DNA of 64,000 nt, taken from NCBI GenBank assembly GCA_021613375.1, contig CM038722.1, forward strand, positions 26,784,441 through 26,848,440, read 5' to 3'. This document shows positions 36,607 to 49,370 of this stretch, in pieces (positions within the stretch are counted from its first letter, which is position 1; every line of letters begins with the position of its first letter). Origin of the DNA: Megaleporinus macrocephalus. Lineage: Eukaryota; Chordata; Actinopteri; Characiformes; Anostomidae. The translations under genes were made by a program, and so were the position numbers. Under the pieces are notes generated by a model. The model did not search any database. It worked only from the letters and a program-made list of their open reading frames with translations, and was not told the origin of the DNA.

Positions 36607-39600
36607 TACACTACCAGCCAAATGTTTTGAAACAGATCTAAAACGTTTGACTGGTAGTGTATCTAAAACGTTTGACTGGTAGTGTACTAAAACGTTTGAT
36701 TAGTAGTGATCTAAAACATTTGACTGGTAGTGTATCTAAAACATTTGGCTGGTAGTGTATCTAAAACATTTGGCTGGTAGTGTATCTAAAACGTTTGGCT
36801 GGTAGTGTACTAAAACGTTTGTCTGGTAGTGTACTAAAACGTTTGGCTGGTAGTGTACTAAAACGTTTGACTAGTAGTGTACTAAAACGTTTGACTGGTA
36901 GTGTACTAAAACGTTTGGCTGATAGTGTACTAAAACGTTTGACTGGTAGTGTATCTAAAACGTTTGACTGGTAGTGTATCTAAAACGTTTGACTGGTAGT
37001 GTTCTAAAACGTTTGACTGGTAGTGTACTAAAACGTTTGACTAGTAGTCATCTAAAACATTTGACTGGTAGTGTATCTAAAACATTTGGCTGGTAGTGTA
37101 TCCAAAACATTTGGCTGGTAGTGTACTAAAACGTTTGGCTGGTAGTGTACTAAAACGTTTGACTAGTAGTGTACTAAAACATTTGACTGGTAGTGTACTA
37201 AAACGTTTGGCTGGTAGTGTACTAAAACGTTTGACTAGTAGTGATCTAAAACGTTTGACTGGTAGTGATCTAAAACGTTTGACTAGTAGTGATCTAAAAC
37301 GTTTGACTGGTAGTGTATCTAAAACGTTTGGCTGGTAGTGTACTAAAACGTTTGACTAGTAGTGATCTAAAACGTTTGACTGGTAGTGATCTAAAACGTT
37401 TGACTAGTAGTGATCTAAAACGTTTGACTGGTAGTGTATCTAAAACGTTTGGCTGGTAGTGTTCTAAAACGTTTGACTGGTAGTGATCTAAAACGTTTAT
37501 CTGGTATTGTTCTAAAACGTTTAGCTGGTAGTGTTCTAAAACGTTTGACTGGTAGTGATTTAAAACTTTTGACTGGTAGTGTACTAAAACGTTTGACTGG
37601 TAGTGTATCTAAAACGTTTGGCTGGTAGTGATCTAAAACGTTTGACTGGTAGTGATCTAAATCGTTTGACTGGTAGTGTTCTAAAATGTTTGACTGGTAG
37701 TGTACTAAAATGTTTGGTTGGTAGTGATCTAGAACGTTTGACTGGTAGTGTACTAAAACGTTTGGCTGGTAGTGTACTAAAACGTTTGACTGGTAGTGTA
37801 CTAAAAGGTTTGGCTGGTAGTGTACTAAAACGTTTGGCTGGTAGTGTATCTAAAACGTTTGACTGGTAGTGTATCTAAAACGTTTGACTGGTAGTGTACT
37901 AAAATGTTTGACTGGTAGTGTACTAAAACGTTTGACTGGTAGTGTTCTAAAACGTTTGGCTGGTAGTGATCTAAAACGTTTGACTGGTAGTGTACTAAAA
38001 CGTTTGGCTGGTAGTGTACTAAAACGTTTGACTGGTAGTGTACTAAAACGTTTGGCTGGTAGTGTACTAAAACGTTTGGCTGGTAGTGTATCTAAAACGT
38101 TTGACTGGTAGTGTACCTAAAACGTTTGACTGGTAGTGTACTAAAACGTTTGACTGGTAGTGTTCTAAAACGTTTGGCTGGTAGTGTTCTAAAACGTTTG
38201 ACTGGTAGTGTATCTAAAACGTTTGACTGGTAGTGTATCTAAAACGTTTGACTGGTAGTGTTCTAAAACGTTTGACTGGTAGTGTACTAAAACGTTTGAC
38301 TAGTAGTGATCTAAAACATTTGACTGGTAGTGTATCTAAAACATTTGGCTGGTAGTGTATCCAAAACATTTGGCTGGTAGTGTACTAAAACGTTTGGCTG
38401 GTAGTGTACTAAAACGTTTGACTAGTAGTGTACTAAAACATTTGACTGGTAGTGTACTAAAACGTTTGGCTGGTAGTGTACTAAAACGTTTGACTAGTAG
38501 TGATCTAAAACGTTTGACTGGTAGTGATCTAAAACGTTTGACTAGTAGTGATCTAAAACGTTTGACTGGTAGTGTATCTAAAACGTTTGGCTGGTAGTGT
38601 ACTAAAACGTTTGACTAGTAGTGATCTAAAACGTTTGACTGGTAGTGATCTAAAACGTTTGACTAGTAGTGATCTAAAACGTTTGACTGGTAGTGTATCT
38701 AAAACGTTTGGCTGGTAGTGTTCTAAAACGTTTGACTGGTAGTGATCTAAAACGTTTAGCTGGTAGTGTTCTAAAACGTTTGGCTGGTAGTGTTCTAAAA
38801 CGTTTGGCTGGTAGTGATCTAAAACGTTTAGCTGGTAGTGTTCTAAAACGTTTGGCTGGTAGTGTACTAAAACGTTTGGCTGGTAGTGTATCTAAAACGT
38901 TTGACTGGTAGTGATCTAAAACGTTTATCTGGTATTGTTCTAAAACGTTTAGCTGGTAGTGTTCTAAAACGTTTGACTGGTAGTGATTTAAAACTTTTGA
39001 CTGGTAGTGTACTAAAACGTTTGACTGGTAGTGTATCTAAAACGTTTGGCTGGTAGTGATCTAAAACGTTTGACTGGTAGTGATCTAAATCGTTTGACTG
39101 GTAGTGTTCTAAAACGTTTGACTGGTAGTGTACTAAAACGTTTGGTTGGTAGTGATCTAAAACGTTTGACTGGTAGTGTACTAAAACGTTTGGCTGGTAG
39201 TGTACTAAAACGTTTTACTGGTAGTGTACTAAAACATTTGGCTGGTAGTGTATCTAAAACGTTTGACTGGTAGTGTACTAAAACGTTTGGCTGGTAGTGT
39301 ATGTAAAACCTTTGACTGGTAGTGTATGTAAAACCTTTGACTGGTAGTGTATCTAAAACGTTTGACTGGTAGTGTACTAAAACGTTTGACTGGTAGTGTA
39401 CTAAAACGTTTGACTGGTAGTGATCTAAAACGTTTGGCTGGTAGTGTATCTAAAACGTTTGGCTGGTAGTGTTCTAAAACGTTTGGCTGGTAGTGATCTA
39501 AAACGTTTGACTGGTAGTGTATCTAAAACGTTTGACTGGTAGTGTTCTAAAACATTTGGCTGGTAGTGATCTAAAACGTTTGACTGGTAGTGTATCTAAA

Positions 39601-42600
39601 ACGTTTGACTGGTAGTGTATCTAAAACGTTTGACTGGTAGTGATCTAAAACGTTTGGCTGGTAGTGTATCTAAAACGTTTGACTGGTAGTGTTCTAAAAC
39701 GTTTGACTGGTAGTGTATCTAAAACGTTTGACTGGTAGTGATCTAAAACGTTTGACTGGTAGTGTTCTGAAATGTTTGGCTGGTAGTGTACTAAAACGTT
39801 TGACTAGTAGTGTACTAAAACATTTGACTGGTAGTGTATCTAAAACGTTTGACTGGTAGTGATCTAAAACGTTTATCTGGTATTGTTCTAAAACGTTTAG
39901 CTGGTAGTGTTCTAAAACGTTTGACTGGTAGTGATTTAAAACTTTTGACTGGTAGTGTACTAAAACGTTTGACTGGTAGTGTATCTAAAACGTTTGGCTG
40001 GTAGTGATCTAAAACGTTTGACTGGTAGTGATCTAAATCGTTTGACTGGTAGTGTTCTAAAACGTTTGACTGGTAGTGTACTAAAACGTTTGGTTGGTAG
40101 TGATCTAAAACGTTTGACTGGTAGTGTACTAAAACGTTTGGCTGGTAGTGTACTAAAACGTTTGGCTGGTAGTGTATCTAAAACGTTTGACTGGTAGTGT
40201 ACCTAAAACGTTTGACTGGTAGTGTACTAAAACGTTTGACTGGTAGTGTTCTAAAACGTTTGGCTGGTAGTGTTCTAAAACGTTTGACTGGTAGTGTATC
40301 TAAAACGTTTGACTGGTAGTGTATCTAAAACGTTTGACTGGTAGTGTTCTAAAACGTTTGACTGGTAGTGTACTAAAACGTTTGACTAGTAGTCATCTGA
40401 AACATTTGACTGGTAGTGTATCTAAAACATTTGGCTGGTAGTGTATCCAAAACATTTGGCTGGTAGTGTACTAAAACGTTTGGCTGGTAGTGTACTAAAA
40501 CGTTTGACTAGTAGTGTACTAAAACAATTGACTGGTAGTGTACTAAAACGTTTGGCTGGTAGTGTACTAAAACGTTTGACTAGTAGTGTACTAAAACGTT
40601 TGACTAGTAGTGATCTAAAACGTTTGACTGGTAGTGATCTAAAACGTTTGACTAGTAGTGATCTAAAACGTTTGACTGGTAGTGTATCTAAAACGTTTGG
40701 CTGGTAGTGTACTAAAACGTTTGACTAGTAGTGATCTAAAACGTTTGACTGGTAGTGATCTAAAACGTTTGACTAGTAGTGATCTAAAACGTTTGACTGG
40801 TAGTGTATCTAAAACGTTTGGCTGGTAGTGTTCTAAAACGTTTGACTGGTAGTGATCTAAAACGTTTATCTGGTATTGTTCTAAAACGTTTAGCTGGTAG
40901 TGTTCTAAAACGTTTGACTGGTAGTGATTTAAAACTTTTGACTGGTAGTGTACTAAAACGTTTGACTGGTAGTGTATCTAAAACGTTTGGCTGGTAGTGA
41001 TCTAAAACGTTTGACTGGTAGTGATCTAAATCGTTTGACTGGTAGTGTTCTAAAATGTTTGACTGGTAGTGTACTAAAACGTTTGGTTGGTAGTGATCTA
41101 GAACGTTTGACTGGTAGTGTACTAAAACGTTTGGCTGGTAGTGTACTAAAACGTTTGACTGGTAGTGTGCTAAAAGGTTTGGCTGGTAGTGTACTAAAAC
41201 GTTTGGCTGGTAGTGTATCTAAAACGTTTGACTGGTAGTGTATCTAAAACGTTTGACTGGTAGTGTACTAAAACGTTTGACTGGTAGTGTACTAAAACGT
41301 TTGACTGGTAGTGTTCTAAAACGTTTGGCTGGTAGTGATCTAAAACGTTTGACTGGTAGTGTACTAAAACGTTTGGCTGGTAGTGTACTAAAACGTTTGA
41401 CTGGTAGTGTACTAAAACGTTTGGCTGGTAGTGTACTAAAACGTTTGGCTGGTAGTGTATCTAAAACGTTTGACTGGTAGTGTACCTAAAACGTTTGACT
41501 GGTAGTGTACTAAAACGTTTGACTGGTAGAGTTCTAAAACGTTTGGCTGGTAGTGTTCTAAAACGTTTGACTGGTAGTGTATCTAAAACGTTTGACTGGT
41601 AGTGTTCTAAAACGTTTGACTGGTAGTGTACTAAAACGTTTGACTAGTAGTCATCTGAAACATTTGACTGGTAGTGTATCTAAAACATTTGGCTGGTAGT
41701 GTATCCAAAACATTTGGCTGGTAGTGTACTAAAACGTTTGGCTGGTAGTGTACTAAAACGTTTGACTAGTAGTGTACTAAAACATTTGACTGGTAGTGTA
41801 CTAAAACGTTTGGCTGGTAGTGTACTAAAACGTTTGACTAGTAGTGTACTAAAACGTTTGACTAGTAGTGATCTAAAACGTTTGACTGGTAGTGATCTAA
41901 AACGTTTGACTAGTAGTGATCTAAAACGTTTGACTGGTAGTGTATCTAAAACGTTTGGCTGGTAGTGTACTAAAACGTTTGACTAGTAGTGATCTAAAAC
42001 GTTTGACTGGTAGTGATCTAAAACGTTTGACTAGTAGTGATCTAAAACGTTTGACTGGTAGTGTATCTAAAACGTTTGGCTGGTAGTGTTCTAAAACGTT
42101 TGACTGGTAGTGATCTAAAACGTTTATCTGGTATTGTTCTAAAACGTTTAGCTGGTAGTGTTCTAAAACGTTTGACTGGTAGTGATTTAAAACTTTTGAC
42201 TGGTAGTGTACTAAAACGTTTGACTGGTAGTGTATCTAAAACGTTTGGCTGGTAGTGATCTAAAACGTTTGACTGGTAGTGATCTAAATCGTTTGACTGG
42301 TAGTGTTCTAAAATGTTTGACTGGTAGTGTACTAAAACGTTTGGTTGGTAGTGATCTAGAACGTTTGACTGGTAGTGTACTAAAACGTTTGGCTGGTAGT
42401 GTACTAAAACGTTTGACTGGTAGTGTGCTAAAAGGTTTGGCTGGTAGTGTACTAAAACGTTTGGCTGGTAGTGTATCTAAAACGTTTGACTGGTAGTGTA
42501 TCTAAAACGTTTGACTGGTAGTGTACTAAAACGTTTGACTGGTAGTGTACTAAAACGTTTGACTGGTAGTGTTCTAAAACGTTTGGCTGGTAGTGATCTA

Positions 42601-45600
42601 AAACGTTTGACTGGTAGTGTACTAAAACGTTTGGCTGGTAGTGTACTAAAACGTTTGACTGGTAGTGTACTAAAACGTTTGGCTGGTAGTGTACTAAAAC
42701 GTTTGGCTGGTAGTGTATCTAAAACGTTTGACTGGTAGTGTACCTAAAACGTTTGACTGGTAGTGTACTAAAACGTTTGACTGGTAGTGTTCTAAAACGT
42801 TTGGCTGGTAGTGTTCTAAAACGTTTGACTGGTAGTGTATCTAAAACGTTTGACTGGTAGTGTATCTAAAACGTTTGACTGGTAGTGTTCTAAAACGTTT
42901 GACTGGTAGTGTACTAAAACGTTTGACTAGTAGTGATCTAAAACATTTGACTGGTAGTGTATCTAAAACATTTGGCTGGTAGTGTATCCAAAACATTTGG
43001 CTGGTAGTGTACTAAAACGTTTGGCTGGTAGTGTACTAAAACGTTTGACTAGTAGTGTACTAAAACATTTGACTGGTAGTGTACTAAAACGTTTGGCTGG
43101 TAGTGTACTAAAACGTTTGACTAGTAGTGATCTAAAACGTTTGACTGGTAGTGATCTAAAACGTTTGACTAGTAGTGATCTAAAACGTTTGACTGGTAGT
43201 GTATCTAAAACGTTTGGCTGGTAGTGTACTAAAACGTTTGACTAGTAGTGATCTAAAACGTTTGACTGGTAGTGATCTAAAACGTTTGACTAGTAGTGAT
43301 CTAAAACGTTTGACTGGTAGTGTATCTAAAACGTTTGGCTGGTAGTGTTCTAAAACGTTTGACTGGTAGTGTATCTAAAACGTTTAGCTGGTAGTGTTCT
43401 AAAACGTTTGGCTGGTAGTGTTCTAAAACGTTTGGCTGGTAGTGATCTAAAACGTTTAGCTGGTAGTGTTCTAAAACGTTTGGCTGGTAGTGTACTAAAA
43501 CGTTTGGCTGGTAGTGTATCTAAAACGTTTGACTGGTAGTGATCTAAAACGTTTATCTGGTATTGTTCTAAAACGTTTAGCTGGTAGTGTTCTAAAACGT
43601 TTGACTGGTAGTGATTTAAAACTTTTGACTGGTAGTGTACTAAAACGTTTGACTGGTAGTGTATCTAAAACGTTTGGCTGGTAGTGATCTAAAACGTTTG
43701 ACTGGTAGTGATCTAAATCGTTTGACTGGTAGTGTTCTAAAACGTTTGACTGGTAGTGTACTAAAACGTTTGACTGGTAGTGTTCTAAAACGTTTGACTG
43801 GTAGTGTACTAAAACGTTTGACTAGTAGTGATCTAAAACATTTGACTGGTAGTGTTCTAAAACCTTTGGCTGGTAGTGTTGTAAAATGTTTGGCTGGTAG
43901 TGTTCTAAAATGTTTAGCTGGTAGTGTACTAAAACTTTTGACTAGTAGTGTACTAAAACATTTGACTGATGGTTTTTTAAAACGTTTGGCTGGTAGTGTT
44001 CTAAAACGTTTGGCTGGTAGTGTACTAAAGCGTTAGGCTGGTAGTGTTCTAAAACGTTTGACTTGTAGTGATTTAAAACTTTTGACTGGTAGTGTACTAA
44101 AACGTTTGACTGGTAGTGTATCTAAAACGTTTGGCTGGTAGTGATCTAAAACGTTTGACTGGTAGTGATCTAAATCATTTGACTGGTAATGTTCTAAAAT
44201 GTTTGACTGGTAGTGTACTAAAACGTTTGGTTGGTAGTGATCTAAAACGTTTGACTGGTAGTGTACTAAAACGTTTGGCTGGTAGTGTACTAAAACGTTT
44301 GACTGGTAGTGTACTAAAACGTTTGACTGGTAGTGTTCTAAAACGTTTGACTGGTAGTGTATCTAAAACGTTTGACTGGTAGTGTATCTAAAACGTTTGA
44401 CTGGTAGTGTTCTAAAACGTTTGACTGGTAGTGTACTAAAACGTTTGACTAGTAGTGATCTAAAACATTTGACTGGTAGTGTATCTAAAACATTTGGCTG
44501 GTAGTGTATCCAAAACATTTGGCTGGTAGTGTACTAAAACGTTTGGCTGGTAGTGTACTAAAACGTTTGACTAGTAGTGTACTAAAACATTTGACTGGTA
44601 GTGTATCTAAAACGTTTGACTGGTAGTGATCTAAAACGTTTATCTGGTATTGTTCTAAAACGTTTAGCTGGTAGTGTTCTAAAACGTTTGACTGGTAGTG
44701 ATTTAAAACTTTTGACTGGTAGTGTACTAAAACGTTTGACTGGTAGTGTATCTAAAACGTTTGGCTGGTAGTGATCTAAAACGTTTGACTGGTAGTGATC
44801 TAAATCGTTTGACTGGTAGTGTTCTAAAACGTTTGACTGGTAGTGTACTAAAACGTTTGGTTGGTAGTGATCTAAAACGTTTGACTGGTAGTGTACTAAA
44901 ACGTTTGGCTGGTAGTGTACTAAAACGTTTGGCTGGTAGTGTATCTAAAACGTTTGACTGGTAGTGTACCTAAAACGTTTGACTGGTAGTGTACTAAAAC
45001 GTTTGACTGGTAGTGTTCTAAAACGTTTGGCTGGTAGTGTTCTAAAACGTTTGACTGGTAGTGTATCTAAAACGTTTGACTGGTAGTGTATCTAAAACGT
45101 TTGACTGGTAGTGTTCTAAAACGTTTGACTGGTAGTGTACTAAAACGTTTGACTAGTAGTCATCTAAAACATTTGACTGGTAGTGTATCTAAAACATTTG
45201 GCTGGTAGTGTATCCAAAACATTTGGCTGGTAGTGTACTAAAACGTTTGACTGGTAGTGTACTAAAACGTTTGACTGGTAGTGTTCTAAAACGTTTGACT
45301 GGTAGTGTATCTAAAACGTTTGACTGGTAGTGTATCTAAAACGTTTGACTGGTAGTGTTCTAAAACGTTTGACTGGTAGTGTACTAAAACGTTTGACTAG
45401 TAGTGATCTAAAACATTTGACTGGTAGTGTATCTAAAACATTTGGCTGGTAGTGTATCCAAAACATTTGGCTGGTAGTGTACTAAAACGTTTGGCTGGTA
45501 GTGTACTAAAACGTTTGACTAGTAGTGTACTAAAACATTTGACTGGTAGTGTATCTAAAACGTTTGACTGGTAGTGATCTAAAACGTTTATCTGGTATTG

Positions 45601-48600
45601 TTCTAAAACGTTTAGCTGGTAGTGTTCTAAAACGTTTGACTGGTAGTGATTTAAAACTTTTGACTGGTAGTGTACTAAAACGTTTGACTGGTAGTGTATC
45701 TAAAACGTTTGGCTGGTAGTGATCTAAAACGTTTGACTGGTAGTGATCTAAATCGTTTGACTGGTAGTGTTCTAAAACGTTTGACTGGTAGTGTACTAAA
45801 ACGTTTGGTTGGTAGTGATCTAAAACGTTTGACTGGTAGTGTACTAAAACGTTTGGCTGGTAGTGTACTAAAACGTTTGGCTGGTAGTGTATCTAAAACG
45901 TTTGACTGGTAGTGTACCTAAAACGTTTGACTGGTAGTGTACTAAAACGTTTGACTGGTAGTGTTCTAAAACGTTTGGCTGGTAGTGTATCCAAAACATT
46001 TGGCTGGTAGTGTACTAAAACGTTTGGCTGGTAGTGTACTAAAACGTTTGACTAGTAGTGTACTAAAACATTTGACTGGTAGTGTACTAAAACGTTTGGC
46101 TGGTAGTGTACTAAAACGTTTGACTAGTAGTGATCTAAAACGTTTGACTGGTAGTGATCTAAAACGTTTGACTAGTAGTGATCTAAAACGTTTGACTGGT
46201 AGTGTATCTAAAACGTTTGGCTGGTAGTGTACTAAAACGTTTGACTAGTAGTGATCTAAAACGTTTGACTGGTAGTGATCTAAAACGTTTGACTAGTAGT
46301 GATCTAAAACGTTTGACTGGTAGTGTATCTAAAACGTTTGGCTGGTAGTGTTCTAAAACGTTTGACTGGTAGTGATCTAAAACGTTTATCTGGTATTGTT
46401 CTAAAACGTTTAGCTGGTAGTGTTCTAAAACGTTTGACTGGTAGTGATTTAAAACTTTTGACTGGTAGTGTACTAAAACGTTTGACTGGTAGTGTATCTA
46501 AAACGTTTGGCTGGTAGTGATCTAAAACGTTTGACTGGTAGTGATCTAAATCGTTTGACTGGTAGTGTTCTAAAATGTTTGGCTGGTAGTGTTCTAAAAC
46601 GTTTGACTGGTAGTGTATCTAAAACGTTTGACTGGTAGTGTATCTAAAACGTTTGACTGGTAGTGTTCTAAAACGTTTGACTGGTAGTGTACTAAAACGT
46701 TTGACTAGTAGTGATCTAAAACATTTGACTGGTAGTGTATCTAAAACATTTGGCTGGTAGTGTATCCAAAACATTTGGCTGGTAGTGTACTAAAACGTTT
46801 GGCTGGTAGTGTACTAAAACGTTTGACTAGTAGTGTACTAAAACATTTGACTGGTAGTGTACTAAAACGTTTGGCTGGTAGTGTACTAAAACGTTTGACT
46901 AGTAGTGATCTAAAACGTTTGACTGGTAGTGATCTAAAACGTTTGACTAGTAGTGATCTAAAACGTTTGACTGGTAGTGTATCTAAAACGTTTGGCTGGT
47001 AGTGTACTAAAACGTTTGACTAGTAGTGATCTAAAACGTTTGACTGGTAGTGATCTAAAACGTTTGACTAGTAGTGATCTAAAACGTTTGACTGGTAGTG
47101 TATCTAAAACGTTTGGCTGGTAGTGTTCTAAAACGTTTGACTGGTAGTGATCTAAAACGTTTAGCTGGTAGTGTTCTAAAACGTTTGGCTGGTAGTGTTC
47201 TAAAACGTTTGGCTGGTAGTGATCTAAAACGTTTAGCTGGTAGTGTTCTAAAACGTTTGGCTGGTAGTGTACTAAAACGTTTGGCTGGTAGTGTATCTAA
47301 AACGTTTGACTGGTAGTGATCTAAAACGTTTATCTGGTAATGTTCTAAAACGTTTGGCTGGTAGTGTATCTAAAACGTTTGGCTGGTAGTGTTCTAAAAC
47401 GTTTGGCTGGTAGTGATCTAAAACGTTTAGCTGGTAGTGTTCTAAAACGTTTGGCTGGTAGTGTTCTAAAACGTTTGACTGGTAGTGATCTAAAACGTTT
47501 AGCTGGTAGTGTTCTAAAACGTTTGGCTGGTAGTGTTCTAAAACGTTTGGCTGGTAGTGATCTAAAACGTTTAGCTGGTAGTGTTCTAAAACGTTTGGCT
47601 GGTAGTGTACTAAAACGTTTGGCTGGTAGTGTATCTAAAACGTTTGTCTGGTAGTGTATCTAAAACGTTTGGCTGGTAGTGATCTAAAACGTTTAGCTGG
47701 TAGTGTTCTAAAACGTTTGGCTGGTAGTGTACTAAAACGTTTGGCTGGTAGTGTATCTAAAACGTTTGACTGGTAGTGTTCTAAAACGTTTAGCTGGTAG
47801 TGTTCTAAAACGTTTGACTGGTAGTGATTTAAAACTTTTGACTGGTAGTGTACTAAAACGTTTGACTGGTAGTGTATCTAAAACGTTTGGCTGGTAGTGA
47901 TCTAAAACGTTTGACTGGTAGTGATCTAAATCGTTTGACTGGTAGTGTTCTAAAACGTTTGACTGGTAGTGTACTAAACGTTTGGTTGGTAGTGATCTAA
48001 AACGTTTGACTGGTAGTGTACTAAAACGTTTGGCTGGTAGTGTACTAAAACGTTTTACTGGTAGTGTACTAAAACATTTGGCTGGTAGTGTATCTAAAAC
48101 GTTTGACTGGTAGTGTACTAAAACGTTTGGCTGGTAGTGTATGTAAAACCTTTGACTGGTAGTGTATGTAAAACCTTTGACTGGTAGTGTATCTAAAACG
48201 TTTGACTGGTAGTGTACTAAAACGTTTGACTGGTAGTGTACTAAAACGTTTGACTGGTAGTGATCTAAAACGTTTGGCTGGTAGTGTATCTAAAACGTTT
48301 GGCTGGTAGTGTTCTAAAACGTTTGGCTGGTAGTGATCTAAAACGTTTGACTGGTAGTGTATCTAAAACGTTTGACTGGTAGTGTTCTAAAACATTTGGC
48401 TGGTAGTGATCTAAAACGTTTGACTGGTAGTGTATCTAAAACGTTTGACTGGTAGTGTATCTAAAACGTTTGACTGGTAGTGATCTAAAACGTTTGGCTG
48501 GTAGTGTATCTAAAACGTTTGACTGGTAGTGTTCTAAAACGTTTGACTGGTAGTGATCTAAAACGTTTGACTGGTAGTGTTCTGAAACGTTTGGCTGGTA

Positions 48601-48793
48601 GTGTACTAAAACGTTTGACTGGTAGTGTACTAAAACGTTTGACTGGTAGTGTATCTAAAACGTTTGGCTGGTAGTGTATCTAAAACTATTGGCTGGTAGT
48701 GTATCTAAAACGTTTGGCTGGTAGTGTACTAAAACGTTTGGCTGGTAGTGTATCTAAAACGTTTGGCTGGCAGTGATCTAAAATGTTTGGCTG
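36607..48793 (+). repeat. 24/25-bp satellite array (~500 units) derived from a Tc1-like terminal repeat
   Basis: The unit is CTAAAACGTTTGACTGGTAG plus a 4- or 5-nt linker (TGTA, TGAT, TGTT or TGTAT). Main variants are GGCTGG or GACTAG for GACTGG, and AACATTTG or AATGTTTG for AACGTTTG. The array is unbroken for 12.2 kb with no spacer DNA. Reverse-complemented, the unit reads TACACTACCAGTCAAACGTT, very close to the TACACTACCAGTCAAAAGTT end of fish Tc1-like transposons. Because most units are 24 bp, one strand gives open frames of (KRLTGSVL)n up to 125 codons; the 25-bp units shift frame, and these are not genes. Confidence 0.97.
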
Positions 48794-48880
48794 CTGTTTC
48801 TTGACTTTTAGTTCAAATACAACATTTTTAAAGCAATATCAGAGCACGGTTTTAGGAGACCACACTGGACACATATTTTA

Positions 48881-49114
48881 TACCATGGGTCCAAAAGTCT
48901 GAGAACACAGGTGAAAGTGTACTACTGTAATAATATTATCAGCATAACTGTCAGAGTGAAAGGTAGAATCTGGGATCATGTCCCCCTGAACATGAGTTTC
49001 AATGGAAGGATTAACATCAGTTAACCTAGAAATTGTGCCGAATTTGGAATTTTTAATAAACACTGTTTCATAACAGGTTTTCAACGTGTTCTCAAACTTT
49101 TGGACTCCACCGTA
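48881..49114. mobile_element. small MITE next to the satellite's right end
   Basis: Terminal inverted repeats: left TACCATGGGTCCAAAAGTCT then GAGAACAC; right arm 49086-49114 is its inverted copy (GTGTTCTCAAACTTTTGGAC...). The inner 20 bp match at 19 positions. TA dinucleotides at both ends fit a Tc1/mariner-type target. It is 234 bp and non-coding. Confidence 0.7.
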
Positions 49115-49370
49115 TGTACTGAATTGGCAAGTTAAATATATGGTCGAATTAAATGTTCAACAGAAGAGAGGCTGCACGGTTTCAGCTCATCTACATTCAA
49201 ATTTAAAATCATAAAAAATGATAACGGTCGTTTTATCGCACTGGTTCGCATCAGTACCAAACTCATCTCATAAACTGATCCCAAATATGAAACGCAGATC
49301 AGAGGAGCTATGAAATATGTTTTCTGATTCACGGCCCTTCCTGAAAAGTTACAACACAGATCAAGAGATG

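Noticed and set aside
36780..47654. Some 25 open frames of 64-125 codons on the plus strand with KRLTGSVL repeats, possible repeat-protein gene
   Set aside because: They come from the 24-bp satellite unit; frames start and stop wherever a 25-bp unit shifts phase, with no promoter, splice or domain evidence.
36607..48793. CRISPR-like array
   Set aside because: Units are contiguous 24/25-mers without unique spacers, and the setting is a vertebrate genome.
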